From Daphnia pulex (taxonomy: Eukaryota > Arthropoda > Branchiopoda > Diplostraca > Daphniidae), in the NCBI RefSeq assembly GCF_021134715.1, contig NC_060026.1, positions 3,844,001 to 3,908,000 on the forward strand: a stretch of 64,000 nucleotides of DNA, read 5' to 3'. Below are positions 11,570 to 22,964 of this stretch, piece after piece. Both the position numbers and the translations under genes were made by a program. Each line of letters starts with the position of its first letter. Position 1 is the stretch's first letter. A model generated the notes under the pieces. That model was not told the origin of the DNA, ran no database searches, and saw nothing but the letters and a program-made list of their open reading frames with translations.

Positions 11570-12329
11570 GTTGGCATTGAATCAATTTGAAAGTTCAGAA
11601 TATTAAGGTGGTAATAATGTTCTGCTGATACTATGGTGGATCGGTGCCTCTATATATGCATTCCGTCTCGGAGTGAAGTACCGGCAACATGCGGATCGCA
11701 CCTTCTATCCTTGAATTTCAAATTGTTTTTTAACGTGACGGTTACAGAGTTTAAAACTGGGATAGGCAAATATATTTCGCATATTATTCAAATTAGAACG
11801 AAATTATTAAATATAAATAGATTGAGATATTTGGAATACAATCCGGTTAAATAGTAAGTCGTCAAAGCATAATCGTCTAGCGGAGAAAAAACGCAACTAG
11901 CTATATTACGCAACTATATTGCGTAACATACTAACATGTTACGCAATATAGTCTGCTAGCAGCTGCCAGCAGTTTTGACCCTACCGCTGGAAGGTCAATG
12001 TCTGTATACAAGCAGAAATGTCTGGTAGCGAACTTGACGGTAAAAGATATCGTCATGACATTTATTTTAAGACGTGAATCTGCCACCTTATTTCTCCATC
12101 TGGAAGAATGGAGAAATAATCATAAAATATAACATCATAATTAATCGTACGTGCGCCAGGACTGACCCGGACTTCGATTGGCGCTAACAAGATCTGGTAT
12201 AAACACGTCTGTATAGTGAAATGAAAGACATTTAGTGAAATTTGTCAAACGGAATAGTGTTAGGGCATTTTGAGAAATATTCTTTCCATTTTCCATCCAT
12301 CTCAGGAGTTAATTCATTAATTAATCGAT
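11570..12329. other. Intergenic between orphan gene and DUOXA upstream block
   Basis: No gene seen. This is the probable 5' region of the minus-strand gene at 9860-11569. It holds the perfect 17-bp hairpin described separately. Confidence 0.5.
11913..11952. repeat. Perfect 17-bp inverted repeat, 6-nt loop, with TTACGCAA sites
   Basis: Left arm actatattgcgtaacat at 11913-11929, loop actaac, right arm atgttacgcaatatagt at 11936-11952, with no mismatch. The sequence just before it (ttacgcaa at 11906-11913) pairs with ttgcgtaa (11919-11926) as an alternative 8-bp hairpin. TTACGCAA-like 8-mers resemble C/EBP or PAR-bZIP sites and occur three times here. It could be a regulatory cluster or a MITE remnant. 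Confidence 0.7.
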
Positions 12330-12655
12330 TTCAATGGATCAAGGGAAAGGTTTTAAACTTCTTTCTCTACCAACCCGAAGGCGTGTACCCAAGGGCCTTG
12401 TTGATGTTGAGAAGATGCCTATCGGTTGTCATTAGATCATTAATCAGCTGTTAAAAATAAATGAAATTAAATATAACACGACGGTAAAGTAGTTTTATAT
12501 TTTAAAGAAATGTTGTTGAAAATTTAGTTTAGTTTTTAGTAGATCCATGAATATGTTTTTTTTTTTTTTATAATCGATTGATTAATTGCCCAAAACATGC
12601 AACAGGTGACATAAATGTAGAATGCGACAGACGTCACGTAATCAGCTGTTACCAT
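12330..12655 (+). promoter_or_regulatory. Upstream region of DUOXA, right copy of the duplicated block, with CRE-like site
   Basis: Ends 100 bp before the DUOXA ATG. It is a direct repeat of 9508-9784. The best-kept part between the copies is gcgacagacgtcacgta (12624-12640), which contains gacgtcac (12630-12637), close to the CREB/ATF consensus TGACGTCA, followed by an E-box-like cagctg. Preservation of exactly this piece in both copies suggests a functional promoter core; that is inference. Confidence 0.55.
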
Positions 12656-12754
12656 CTACAACAACAAAACACCCCCGAATTGGCGAGTTCCCAACAAACT
12701 CTGAAAGAAAAACAAAAGAAAACACATTTGACGTCCAGAAATTAAAGACCCAGC

Positions 12755-14678
12755 ATGCCTAGTCTCAATTGGTTTAATTTAAATCGCGTGGATGGTGGGC
12801 CATCGTACTTTGGCAATTCAAACCGGCTTTCGGCCTCGTTATACTGGAACGATTGGCTATTCGGCGTGGTCATTACAGCAGCTGCTTTCGTCACAGTTTT
12901 GCTTCTGCTCTCACCTATCTACAAGCACCAGTGGAGAACTGTCTCACTCGTAAGTTGAATTGACATTCCACTTGTTTTTCCTGTGCAACAATTTTTACGA
13001 CAGACTATCAAAACATTTTGACAGGTAACTACAAGCATTCTCATGGGAGGTGCTTTCCTCCTGGGTTTAGTGATGCCTTGGTGGCAGTGTGGTGGGCCGG
13101 TCTCCGTTCGAGCACCCATTCGAGTTCAAGATGCCGAGGCCATGAATCTCACGATCGAAGTTCACGTCGGACTCGATTACGTCAACATCACACTGGTACT
13201 GGATCCCAGTCAAAATGCACCAGCCCAACAGAAAACGGAGAATGTGGTTCTACCTCGATTACTGCCACGAGATTCCATCCAGCTGATCACTGGATCCTAC
13301 GAGAAAGCGAGCGATCTAAGTGTCATCAAATTTAACGAGCGGATCGAACTGAAAACGGCCGAAGACATGCGAGTGCAGTTCAGGGAAGCCCTGGAACGCG
13401 GATTGCCTGTTCCCATCTTGACCGTCATCAACTATTTTAGTCACCAGGAAGAAGGTTTCCGCTGGTCTGTCGATTACCGAAGGGCTGGATTCTTTTGCCA
13501 ATTTTTCCTGACGTTGACGCTCATCAGCTGGGCGTGGATGAACATTTTCTTCCTCGTCATTCCGCAGCACGGAGCCGTTGCCATGATAACCACCGGTTTG
13601 CTGGGCCTGATGGCCGTCTTCCTCTACTGGATATTGTTGCCAGCCTTGGATCTAGTCATCGTCATCAATGGAAGCCTACTCCAATTCAAACTGGACGGCT
13701 GTTACTGGACTGTGCTCGTCACTGGTCTGGTGGCTTTGTTGACCGGAAGCGCCATGCTGATTATCGAATTGCGTCATCCAGGCAGTTTGGCATTCGATCT
13801 GGAAGTCGACTCCGACATCAAAGAGAAATTGATCAACAAAGTGGTCGAGAGACGTTCGGTCAAGCAGCAGCCATCTTTGCAGTCGCTTAATCCGCACAAA
13901 CCGAGTTTGAAGTCGAAAGTATCGGTCGTCGACGCTACAGCAACTGCTTACGTCGAAAAGAGCCAGATGACGTCAGACACGAAACTCGATTCCGGATTCG
14001 GAGTCTCGACGGAATCGAGCAACATCTCCGGACTCCTTTCGCACCAGATGGATTCGGTCACCGATCTGGAGCAGATTGCCACTATGGATGGATCCTACTT
14101 CAAGTCGACCGTCACGAATGTACGGTAAGACATTGTCTTATTACATTAGGCAATTTGGCCGTTAATCGCTTCTCAATCCAGTTGATTCAAGCGGAGAAGG
14201 CTCCAAAGATTTACAGCTACACGTTCCGGCAGGGAAGAGAATTGCCCAGCTTTCACGAGAGCACAATTTCGTTGCACAGTGAGATGGTGCCTCGTTTCTT
14301 GGACAGCATTGTCGAAGAGGATGTTGTCGTCCATCGGTCGGCTCATTCGCCTCCGCCGGCAGTTTCGGTGGGACCGCGACGCGTTTCCCAGTCGTCGTCG
14401 GACACGGAAAAGGAAGAATGGCAGGATCCGATTGAAATGAGCGAACCAGAACGTCAGCACCACAGTCACCACACTGATTCCGATGGACACAATGATACTT
14501 TCTGTTCTACTTACAGTTCGTCCACCAATCCTTCTCCTAGACGTCGTTCTCAACGCGCAATGTCAATTGGGTATTTTCATTCTATTTGATTTTTTAATTT
14601 GGATTATTCTACATTTATTTGTTTGGTAGGTCACACCGAGACATATTCGGACACACACCCAAGGACGCAAAGTTATAG
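12755..14678 (+). CDS. DUOXA: Dual oxidase maturation factor (DUOXA / Numb-interacting protein), 575 aa
   Basis: Exons 12755-12949, 13025-14119, 14182-14570, 14630-14678, total 1728 nt. DUOXA proteins escort dual oxidase out of the ER and sit with it at the plasma membrane, where the complex makes hydrogen peroxide. Evidence is the five-helix layout (about residues 35-55, 66-83, 219-241, 248-276, 293-313), the large extracellular loop with sequons NLT and NIT (residues 106 and 119) inside the family motif HVGLDYVNITL, and the conserved EALERGLPVPIL (186-197). The tail after about residue 320 is long, Ser-rich and polar, unlike the conserved core, and is probably cytosolic. At the end of exon 2 two donors lie 5 nt apart. 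Using GTACGG (after 14119) gives the 575-residue protein; using GTAAGA (after 14124) gives a stop after two codons, about 432 residues. The upstream region carries a CRE-like site. Confidence 0.9.
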
Positions 14679-15037
14679 CGCTACATACGATATTTTGTTT
14701 ATATCAGAGTTTTTCCTTATTCAGTGCGTTGCAAGAAATTATTGAGTAACAGAAATAAAAAAACGAATCATTCATTAGAAATGTAAAAAAAAAACCGCTA
14801 GACTCGTTCATTTTGTCATGTATCGCAATACTTAACAATCGATTGAAATATAGGAAGTAAGACGACGTCGTCTGCTTCTGTCCAAAGAAATTATAGGAAT
14901 GGGCGTAATACAAATGAAGTGAATTATTCCTGGATTACAAGCTTTTAAAAGTTGTTACACAGATTTGGAGTAACATTGGTTAGATTTGTGATTTGTCCTG
15001 ATACAATAATCCTAGTAGTATCAACTATTTGAGTGAA
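14679..15037. other. DUOXA 3' UTR and rabenosyn-5 promoter region
   Basis: Short tail-to-head spacer of 359 bp. It must hold both the polyadenylation region of DUOXA and the promoter and leader of rabenosyn-5. No TATA box is evident. Confidence 0.45.
14754..14759 (+). terminator. Poly(A) signal of DUOXA
   Basis: AATAAA 76 bp after the stop codon of DUOXA, followed by A-rich sequence. Canonical hexamer in the expected place. Confidence 0.5.
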
Positions 15038-17291
15038 ATGGCGACCAGCACACACACAGACGATAACGAGAGCAGAATTCGAGAAGGATTTATTTGTCCT
15101 ATTTGCATGGAAGATTTGGCTACAGATGACCAGTTACTTCTTCATTTCGAAGAAGCTCATGATACAGAAGAGGATAATGATGTATTACAGGCTTTCAAAG
15201 GTAATAACCACTTCATTTGTTTCATTAGTATGCATTGCGATTACTATGTACAACATGCTATCATATTCAGCACAGTAGGAAGTTTTATGTATGTAAACAC
15301 AATTATTTTAACAGAAACTTTTTTTTATTATGTTTTGGTTTTAGACTTTCTTGGCAAGGCTAAGAAGATTTTGAAGTCAGACAATCCTTTTGAGATTCTG
15401 GAGAAAACCAGTTCAAAATCCAGTCAGCAAAAGCAGGATCATGTTGAATGGGATCCTCAAGATTTTGGTAAGAAATTTTCAAAAAGTTAACACTCTGTTC
15501 ATTATATCTAATTGAAATACATTGTAGGTGTAATACATAGTCACTGGTCGGATTTCCGTAAGTTCCGGAGTAACCGAATGGACTTTTACGCTGCCGAAAC
15601 AAACAAATTAATCATTCGACTAGATAAAATTGTATCTTGCTTACCCAGTGAAGCTGCGAAAAGACGGGAGCATGAACAAAACATAGTTACTTGGGTTAAC
15701 GACGAGGATGTTCAGCTATGCCCACAATGTGCTAAATCATTTAACATACTTAGACGGAAACATCACTGCCGTGTCTGTGGTACCGTACAATGCCACCAAT
15801 GCAGTCAATTTCTCTTGCTTTCATTTGCAAGTAAGCATTATTGTTTTACAAATGTATTTTTTTAAAGATGTTTTGTGTTTCAGTTTCTCATTATTCCCCA
15901 TTTACTTTTTGCAAGGGAAACTGACAAATCCCAGCTATATTCCAACCTTAGATGACAACAAGGAGAAACCAAGTCCTCCTAAGAGATTAACTCACGCTGC
16001 CGTCCATGCTCTTAAAAGGACTGGATCTACCACTAGTTTGACGTCACTGACCTCTCTAATTGATACCGATACGGGAGAAGGTCACATCAGAGTTTGTTAT
16101 TATTGTAAACAGGTTCGCAAACGTAATGCTTTAGTTTAAGAATTTTAAAAACCATAACAAACGTTTTCCAGCTTCTTGAACGACGCGAACAGCAAATGGA
16201 CAGCCGGAGTCAAAACGCTGTCATCGCCGAACTCTATAATGAAATGCGGAAGTACATGGAAAAAGGTGCCGAACTCATGCCGGTTTTCTTGAAAATGCTC
16301 GAATCTTTTAGGTTTGTCATAATTTCTTAAGGAACAAATCAATGTTTCACAAATGATAACTTTCTATTTAATTGACAAGTCAAGGTGAATCTACTTACAA
16401 TTTGAAAGATGCTCAAGAATGTCGTCTGAAACTATTGAAAATTGCCGAATACGTTGACGGCTACAGGTATCCAATTTTCTCTTAATTTTCTCTTTGGCGC
16501 TATTGGTAAATTTATTGATACACTTTTTTTATTTATTGTTTAGTAAAAAAATCCAGTCTCTGGGAATCGATGATGAGAAGAATCCCACGTCTGGCACTGC
16601 TCTGTCATTACAACTCAAAATTCGTCTTTCTGCAGTAAACTTCTTGAAAGAAAATCTACTTGGATTGCCGAACTTGCCCACTGAAGAACAACTTATAGTG
16701 CTGCAAGCTGAGAGGCGGTAAGGCAGATCAATTAACTTTTAGTTATGAATTCATTTTACCCGTCCATTTCTCTTCAGTCAAGCAATCGAAAAGCGCATAG
16801 CTCAAGAGAAAAAAGCTGTTTTTGAAAAACGGGAAACAGAAACTAGGCGTCAACACATGGATAATCAGAAAGATTTTGAAGCAGTAAGTTTTTTACTTTT
16901 TTTCCATCCTGCACAGTGCTTATGTCTGATTACTTAAAAAAATATTGCGTTGCATTGTAATCTATTTAATTGTAGGTGTCCGTGGATAGAGGTTGGGGAG
17001 TAGAAACCTCAAACATAAGAAACGTAAATGAATCAGATGATCCGATGCTACAGCAAATGCAAATAATGCGGAATTACATTCAACAAGCTAGGTATACATG
17101 AAAATTATTGACTAGGGAATTTCTAGGTTATGCTTTGAAATCCTGTCTTCAAAATTAAAAAAATTCCTTATTCATTTTCTTTCATTTTCTAATCTACTAG
17201 GCGTGCAAATCGTTACGACGATGTTGTTATCCTGGAGGCAAACTTACGTGATCTTCAGATTGAACACGAGAGAATGCAGTCTCAGTCATAA
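15038..17291 (+). CDS. RBSN: Rabenosyn-5 (FYVE-finger Rab effector), 499 aa
   Basis: Ten exons: 15038-15200, 15345-15467, 15528-15830, 15916-16112, 16172-16311, 16380-16466, 16544-16717, 16778-16883, 16976-17091, 17201-17291 (1500 nt). It is an early-endosome tether and recycling factor that binds PI3P and Rab4/Rab5. The N-terminal C2H2 finger is C20-P-I-C23 with H36 and H41. The FYVE domain runs from WVND (151) through CPQC (160-163), the PI3P-binding RRKHHCR (171-177), CRVCG, CHQC (184-187) and, after a Ser/Thr-rich insertion, CYYC (257-260). Coiled-coil and Rab-binding helices follow, ending with the LLQQ-type helical pair at the C-terminus. The protein ends there, without the long NPF-rich region of vertebrate orthologues; from memory the fly protein is similarly short, so this is not a truncation. 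The start is the first in-frame ATG. Confidence 0.93.
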
Positions 17292-17593
17292 GATTTCGAT
17301 CGACATTCCATCAATTGATCAAATATAGAATGGTCAAATAACATGTTTATTCGCCCCCCACAATGTGATATTCGTTATTTTGAATGCGATATATAATAAT
17401 GAATGCAACTTCCGTTTTTTTGTTCATAAATGCATATGATTAACTTCCTAGTTAGAAAAAGAATTATGCAATTCCAAAGGAATGAACTCTAGAAAATACA
17501 TCAAATTTCAGGCCTGTTGGAGGTGTAGAAGCAGCATTTGCGAAAATTGTGTGGCACTAATTAGACATTTGAAAACTTTCAAATCTTACACTA

Positions 17594-17599
17594 AATAAA
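17594..17599 (+). terminator. Poly(A) signal of rabenosyn-5
   Basis: AATAAA repeated in overlapping form (aaataaataaataa) about 300 bp after the RBSN stop. No other canonical hexamer was noticed closer by, but an earlier variant signal could be used. Confidence 0.35.
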
Positions 17600-17782
17600 T
17601 AAATAATTAAGTAGCATTTGAATTTTATAACTGAAGAGTGAAGCTATAAATGTTAACGACTAAAGCTAAACTTCAAAATCCATCTCTGTCAAATAAAAAA
17701 TAAGAATTTCGCGCTGCTCCGCTAGGGGTCGGCTGCAGACGATTCTTCTTTTTACGTTTTTACTTTTTAGCCAAGTAACAAC

Positions 17783-17932
17783 GGCTGTCCCTAAACTGCG
17801 AAAGCGAAACGCGAAACGCGAAACGCCTAAAATGCGGAAAGGCTGTGCGAAACGGACCAAAATTTTTGGACCGTTTCGCGGGACCAAATGCCGGAGGGCA
17901 TACTAAAATGCGAAACCTCAAAATGCGAAACG
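17783..17932 (+). repeat. Left terminal inverted repeat of the foldback element
   Basis: Contains three consecutive gcgaaac units near 17805-17827, then cctaaaatgcgg, then further gcgaaac copies at increasing spacing. It also includes a local hairpin (cggaccaaaa / ttttggaccg). Pairs with 19751-19902. Confidence 0.85.
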
Positions 17933-19750
17933 AAAATGTTTTCTTTTCCCCACCAGAGTGCAAATTGACGGATGAGGCCCGTTTAGGCCGCCATGTTTCA
18001 TGACTCATAGTATATGTAATGTGAATGTATGTATGGATATGAATGTGTGTACACTATATATTAACGAATATTACTTTTCGCTAGAGTTTTGAAAATAAAA
18101 TGTTTGTATTTCATGGGAAAACAGTCTTATCAAATTAAATTTATTTAGTCGACTCGATTACTCTTGTTTCTTCAAGAGCACGGGGGTCCCTCGGATGAGC
18201 TCTTGAATGAGAAATCTCCAATTAAGTCTTTGTGGAATAGAGGCGGAAGAAGCTTTCAGCACGTTTTAGCTGGGTGGCATTTTCAATAAATTTCAATCGA
18301 ATAGCTATATATATTTAGACGCCGGGCTGCTATCGGCTGATAGTTTTTTTCCATTTGACTTGGTCAGCCGATTTTCCTCGGCGAACAACTGTTGAGAGAA
18401 ATTCCGGCTAAGAGAAACAGATTGATCGAATGACATAGAGAACGTCGACGACGTAACAATGTGTTAATGTACCCCGCTGGGCGCTGTGGGATTATTTTAT
18501 TTAAGACATTGAAAGGGGGGAGCAATCAAATTTCATTTCTTCAGCCGCTACACTATTTCGGTTTAAATTATGAAAAATTGAAGTCAAAAGTCAGCTATGC
18601 GTCTTGGGACGGGCTGATGAGTGATTCAACCGAGGTATGAAATAAATCAGCCTACACCACCTAATGATAATAAAAGAAGAAAAGATTAAAACAAATTCTA
18701 TTATCGAGCAAATTAAGCTTAACATTTTTCCCCCGTTGACAAAGTCATCGACACGAGCGTTCTTTCCATGCGCACATGCACACATATTGTATCCACCTAG
18801 CCATCACAGAAGAAGAAAAATCAAGAACCGAAACTTTCCTTAAACATAAAAATGATTCTTTGATACCTGAATTGTAGATTGAAAATACAAAGATTTGATT
18901 TGTGATGCCAATCTTCTAGCGCTTGTAGCAAAAGTAAAGCACAGATACGCCTGCTCCACACTATTACTTGGGCAGCATGAGCTATGAAACTATTACCACT
19001 CTCAGAATTCCACCAAGGTTTTCTATGACAGGGATAACAAATTATTGCTTTGAACAAGAAAAGCGATTAGAAAAGAAAACACTTGCATAATTTTTCCGTC
19101 ACCTCAGAAACAGTAGATGTATTACCTATGAGAACAGACAAGTATGAGAATAACATACAGACAGCATGATAATTTTAACTAAAAAATACCTCAGAGAATG
19201 TAGGTTACAATGTATCAGGTGAAACATCATGTCACCTCACATTGGGAAGTTTTTTCTTTACTCTCATTTATTTCTTTGCAGAAAGACAGCTTACTTCAGC
19301 AAAACGACAAAGCGAGTTTCATGAAGTGGACATCTCCCATGACTTTAATTATCTAAAAAAAATGCATCAATTAGTTGGGCGAAGAAAAATATTAGAAAAA
19401 ACAAAGTATCTGAAACATCAGATGAGTTAAGTTTGGAATCAATAAATTGACTATGTCAAATTCAATCCATTCCCTCCATTAGATCATCAACAAAGATTGC
19501 AAAAACCCACGAAATTACATACCAAGTTTAAGAAGTATTGCGGTGATTGAATGGCAAATAACGTGAATCACAAATCAAAATCATGAATACAATAGGTAAA
19601 TACACAAAACTGTAATATCCTTTTAATTTAACGAATTATATACAAAACAGAAACTAGGATAAACTAACTCGAAGGCAAGGTGTTTTTATCTAGACGAGTA
19701 GATTTTTGTGACGCAAGTATGTTAATGGCGTCGTCTGTTGACGTTCTGTT

Positions 19751-19902
19751 GACGTTTCGCACCCACCGATTTCGCATTTTAGTACGGACCCAAGGCCTAA
19801 AATGCGAAACAGGGTCCCAACTTTTGGGTCCGTTTCGCACAGCTTTTCCGCATTTTAGGCGTTTCGCGTTTCGCGTTTCGCTTTCGCAGTTTAGGGACAG
19901 CC
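19751..19902 (-). repeat. Right terminal inverted repeat of the foldback element
   Basis: Reverse complement of the left end. It contains its own internal hairpin, cggacccaa / ttgggtccg, separated by gcgaaac-like units. The outermost bases, read inward, are ggctgtcccta as on the left. Confidence 0.85.
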
Positions 19903-20106
19903 AGTAACAACTAATAATATACGGATCATGTCCTGCCTGATTACCATCAAATATCCCTTTTTCGATTAAAAGAAACATTCCCTAGAAGTTTCGCCATTCC
20001 GTGTTCGTTTTCCAGCATGAATTTTTAAAACTTTCAAGAACCTGTAAGATTTGTTAGTGCAAATTGTTTTATCGAGGGAAGTACGTTTCAGCCAAATCGG
20101 ATAAAA

Positions 20107-22964
20107 ATGTACGATTCGCCAACGAGCTTGCAGAACGTCTGCGCAAATTACATAGGTGTAAATATTGAAGCGTTTTGTGTGGTATGTAGCTTTTCATTAT
20201 ATATAAATTGTTCTTCAAATTTTACTGTTGGAATGTATAATTTGTTTTGCAGGCCCAAGGTGATGAAGAACCGATGACACTTACGTTCAAAAAAGGGCAT
20301 ATCTATTTGCATACCAGTTTGTCTGAACAGCTGTTAAACATTTTGGGGAAAAGTGGGAAGATTAATGATGAAACATTGCCCATATTCAATAGTAGCAATA
20401 CCAGATTGGAAAAGGTTATCATTCATAATGCTACAAATCTTAGTTGCAAAGGCTTGAGAACACTTAAACAGCATCACATAGTGGATTTAGAAGCTACACA
20501 GTTGAAAGTTACCATCAGTGAACTGATCAGCTCCCTCAGTGATTGGACGATAGAAAATTTAAGAAGTTTGGTTGTCAGCGACTGTACATTTGTAGATAGT
20601 TCTAAAGTGGCTGTTATGGTCTCCTTATCCAGATTAAAGAATTTAAGGACTTTAAATGTGAGTTATACTGAATTTAACAATCACGGCCTCGAGATCATAG
20701 TTGAAGACCTACGTCATTTGGAGTGTCTGGATCTGAGTGAAACTAGAGTTTCGGAAATATCGCCGTTGCGAAAGTGCCGTACTCGGTTGAGAGCTCTTGT
20801 TCTGCACAATCTAAAGATATCCGATGCCGCCATCCCTGTTATTATCGACTTACCTCGCTTGAGACACCTAGATGTATCGAGGAATTCGAACTTTTCCTCG
20901 CGTTTCCAGCAACAAGTCTATGTCCTCCTCGACCACATTACGCCTCCTTTGTCCCTGTCTATCAGTGAACTCCTTCTTGAACAGGGAGCACTTCCAGAAT
21001 TGGAGCACTTAGATGTATCCGGATGCGACCGCGTTGACATTGACGCCTTAGCCCAATTCATCCATTGTCATCGATCATTGACATTTCTCGGTCTATTGGA
21101 TTGCGAAGCATGCTACGATAGTATGTTTGTTGAAAAAATTAGTTCTCATACTACTTCTTTGATGGTAAGTTGAATATGAATCAACATAAATTAATACGAT
21201 CAATAACTAATTCGGGTATTAACAATAGATCACCGGATCGGCCAATGAAGAACAAATTTTAGAATCTCTGGTTCGCTATCCAAAGCGCATCCGGTGCACT
21301 CAAAAGTCTTTGTATGAGCTATTTTCTCTGACCCAGCAATTCGACGAGCCTAGAGTAGATGTCATTCAGGTAAATTGAGCTAATAAAAATAATCCTAAAT
21401 GTATTATTTAATTATTTGGACTCTCTTTATAAGTTGGTTTTGCGAGCAATGCGTCTTCATCCTGAAGAATTCCACATTCAAATGGCAGCTACCGCTTGTG
21501 TGTACAATCTAACCAAAGGTGACGTCGGCCAGAAAATTCACCCACATATTCTCAAAGAAGTAGTTCATTATACGTTGGCTGCCATGGAAAATTTCCCCAA
21601 CCATTTGCAGGTAGATACAATTTTTTAACAACAAAAAAAAGATAATAACTATATTCGTTTTTGTTTTTGTTTTTTTTTTTAAGCTGCAAAAAAACACTTT
21701 ATTGACGTTGTGCAGCGATAGGATATTACAAGATGTAACGTTCGATCGTTACCGCTGTGCCAGATTAGTACTTGATTGCCTGTGCATCTTTGAAGACTCG
21801 TCAATGGGCCGAATGAGCGTAGCCATATGCTCTATTCTGGCAGCAAAAATTTCGACATCAGAAACTACCGTTCTAGGCTCGACACCAAAATACATGCGTA
21901 AGCTGCTAGCAATGGTGCGAACCAAGATGGAATCGAATCAGGTTGATATTACTCTGAAATTCACCCTCTCAGCCTTGTGGAATCTTACTGGTAAGTTTTT
22001 GCAGTTGTCTTTTTTCAAAAGCCATTTATTCAAACTTACTTGAATATTAGATGAATCACCAGAAACATGTTCAATATTTCTGAGAGAGGGAGGCTTGGAT
22101 CTTTTCCTTCAAGTGCTCGAAGCCTTTCCAGGAGAATCTACTGTCGAAACCAAGGTAAGTTCACAAAGGCTGCTTGATTTATCATTTGAATTTGTTCTTA
22201 ATCTAACGCAAACAAATCTCAAATAAAATAAAAACTAGATCCTCGGATTGATTAATAATATCGCTGAAGTCAAGACTTTGAGGCACCGTCTGATTGTTGA
22301 CCCATTCCTAATGGCTCTTCATAGACTTTTGCGCTCTCCCCTGATTGATGTCGCTTATTTCGCAGCCGGTATTATTGCTCATTTGGCTTCAGGTGGCGTT
22401 GAGTTCTGGACTTCGAAAACTGTTCCACGACATGTTATGCTTGAGGAACTGGTGAGTGAAACTGAATACTCAAAAATTTTTCTGTATTTTTTATTAATTT
22501 TTATTTATCATTGGTGCATAAAATTAGGGTGTAGTAGTAATGGAATGGAATAGTCCAGATAGTGAAATGGTGGCTTATCGATCATTTTCACCGTTCTTTC
22601 ATTTGATCCTATGTTACGAAGCTCCACAGGTTCAACTGTGGGCCCTTTGGGCTATTCTACATGTCTGTAGTAAAAATGGTGAGAATTTATGCATTTATTT
22701 TTACCACTTTTTGTCTGACAGTCCAATGCTTTTCTCCCACTAATAGGCAAACGTTATTGTTTGATGTTGTATGAAGAAGAAGGAGATGAAATATTGAGCA
22801 CCATAGCTGCAAATTCTAATGCATCGAAAGAAGTACGTCAGTTTTGCGTATCAATAATGGAACTTTTGAAAATGGAAGGTTTAATTCGAAATGAAAAAAT
22901 TACTCTAATACCATCTGTTGATGAGCCAAATAGTAAAATGTTTGAAAATGATATTCATTTATAA
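20107..22964 (+). CDS. ZYG11B: ZYG11B, substrate receptor of a CUL2 ubiquitin ligase, 765 aa
   Basis: Nine exons: 20107-20181, 20253-21164, 21229-21369, 21434-21610, 21684-21990, 22051-22154, 22239-22451, 22528-22678, 22747-22964 (2298 nt). In the ZYG11/ZER1 family the protein bridges CUL2-Elongin B/C to substrates with exposed N-terminal glycine. Here the N-terminal half has leucine-rich repeats (about residues 95-300; LRTLNVSYTEF, LECLDLSETRV, LRHLDVSRN, LEHLDVSGCDRVD). The C-terminal half is armadillo-like, with long near-identical family stretches such as LCSDRILQDV, TLKFTLSALWNLTDESP, LGLINNIAEV, YFAAGIIAHL and SEMVAYRSF. These are closer to ZYG11B than to ZER1. Length is close to the vertebrate protein (about 744). 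Exon 1 is short and encodes the 25-residue N-terminus corresponding to the vertebrate SLLDICLNFL region. Confidence 0.95.

Larger units (their letters stand above)
17783..19902. mobile_element. Non-autonomous Mutator/foldback-like DNA transposon, 2120 bp, intact ends and 9-bp TSD
   Basis: The two ends are inverted repeats of about 150 bp (17783-17932 and 19751-19902). The outer 77 bp differ at only about one position; the inner half is diverged but keeps the same order of motifs (ggaccgtttcgc, tactaaaatgcgaaa). The ends begin ggctgtccctaaactgcgaa and are built of tandem gcgaaac sub-repeats. Immediately outside lie identical 9-bp direct repeats, agtaacaac, at 17774-17782 and 19903-19911, the footprint of insertion. 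A 9-bp duplication with long, sub-repeated inverted ends is the pattern of Mutator-like and foldback elements. The 1.8 kb interior has no transposase and no recognisable gene fragment, so it must depend on an enzyme encoded elsewhere. It lies between rabenosyn-5 and ZYG11B, disrupting neither. Confidence 0.85.

Noticed and set aside
13084..13095. tggcagtgtggt, resembling the start of miR-34
   Set aside because: It lies inside the DUOXA coding exon encoding the conserved WWQCGG region and has no hairpin partner.
13495..13890. 131-codon plus frame and minus frames inside DUOXA exon 2
   Set aside because: Out-of-frame shadows of the conserved DUOXA membrane domain.
16465..16480. Rabenosyn intron starting gtatcc, similar to a U12-type donor
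   Set aside because: The donor continues aattt rather than tt and there is no ttccttaac-like branch site before the acceptor at 16543, so an ordinary U2 intron is more likely.
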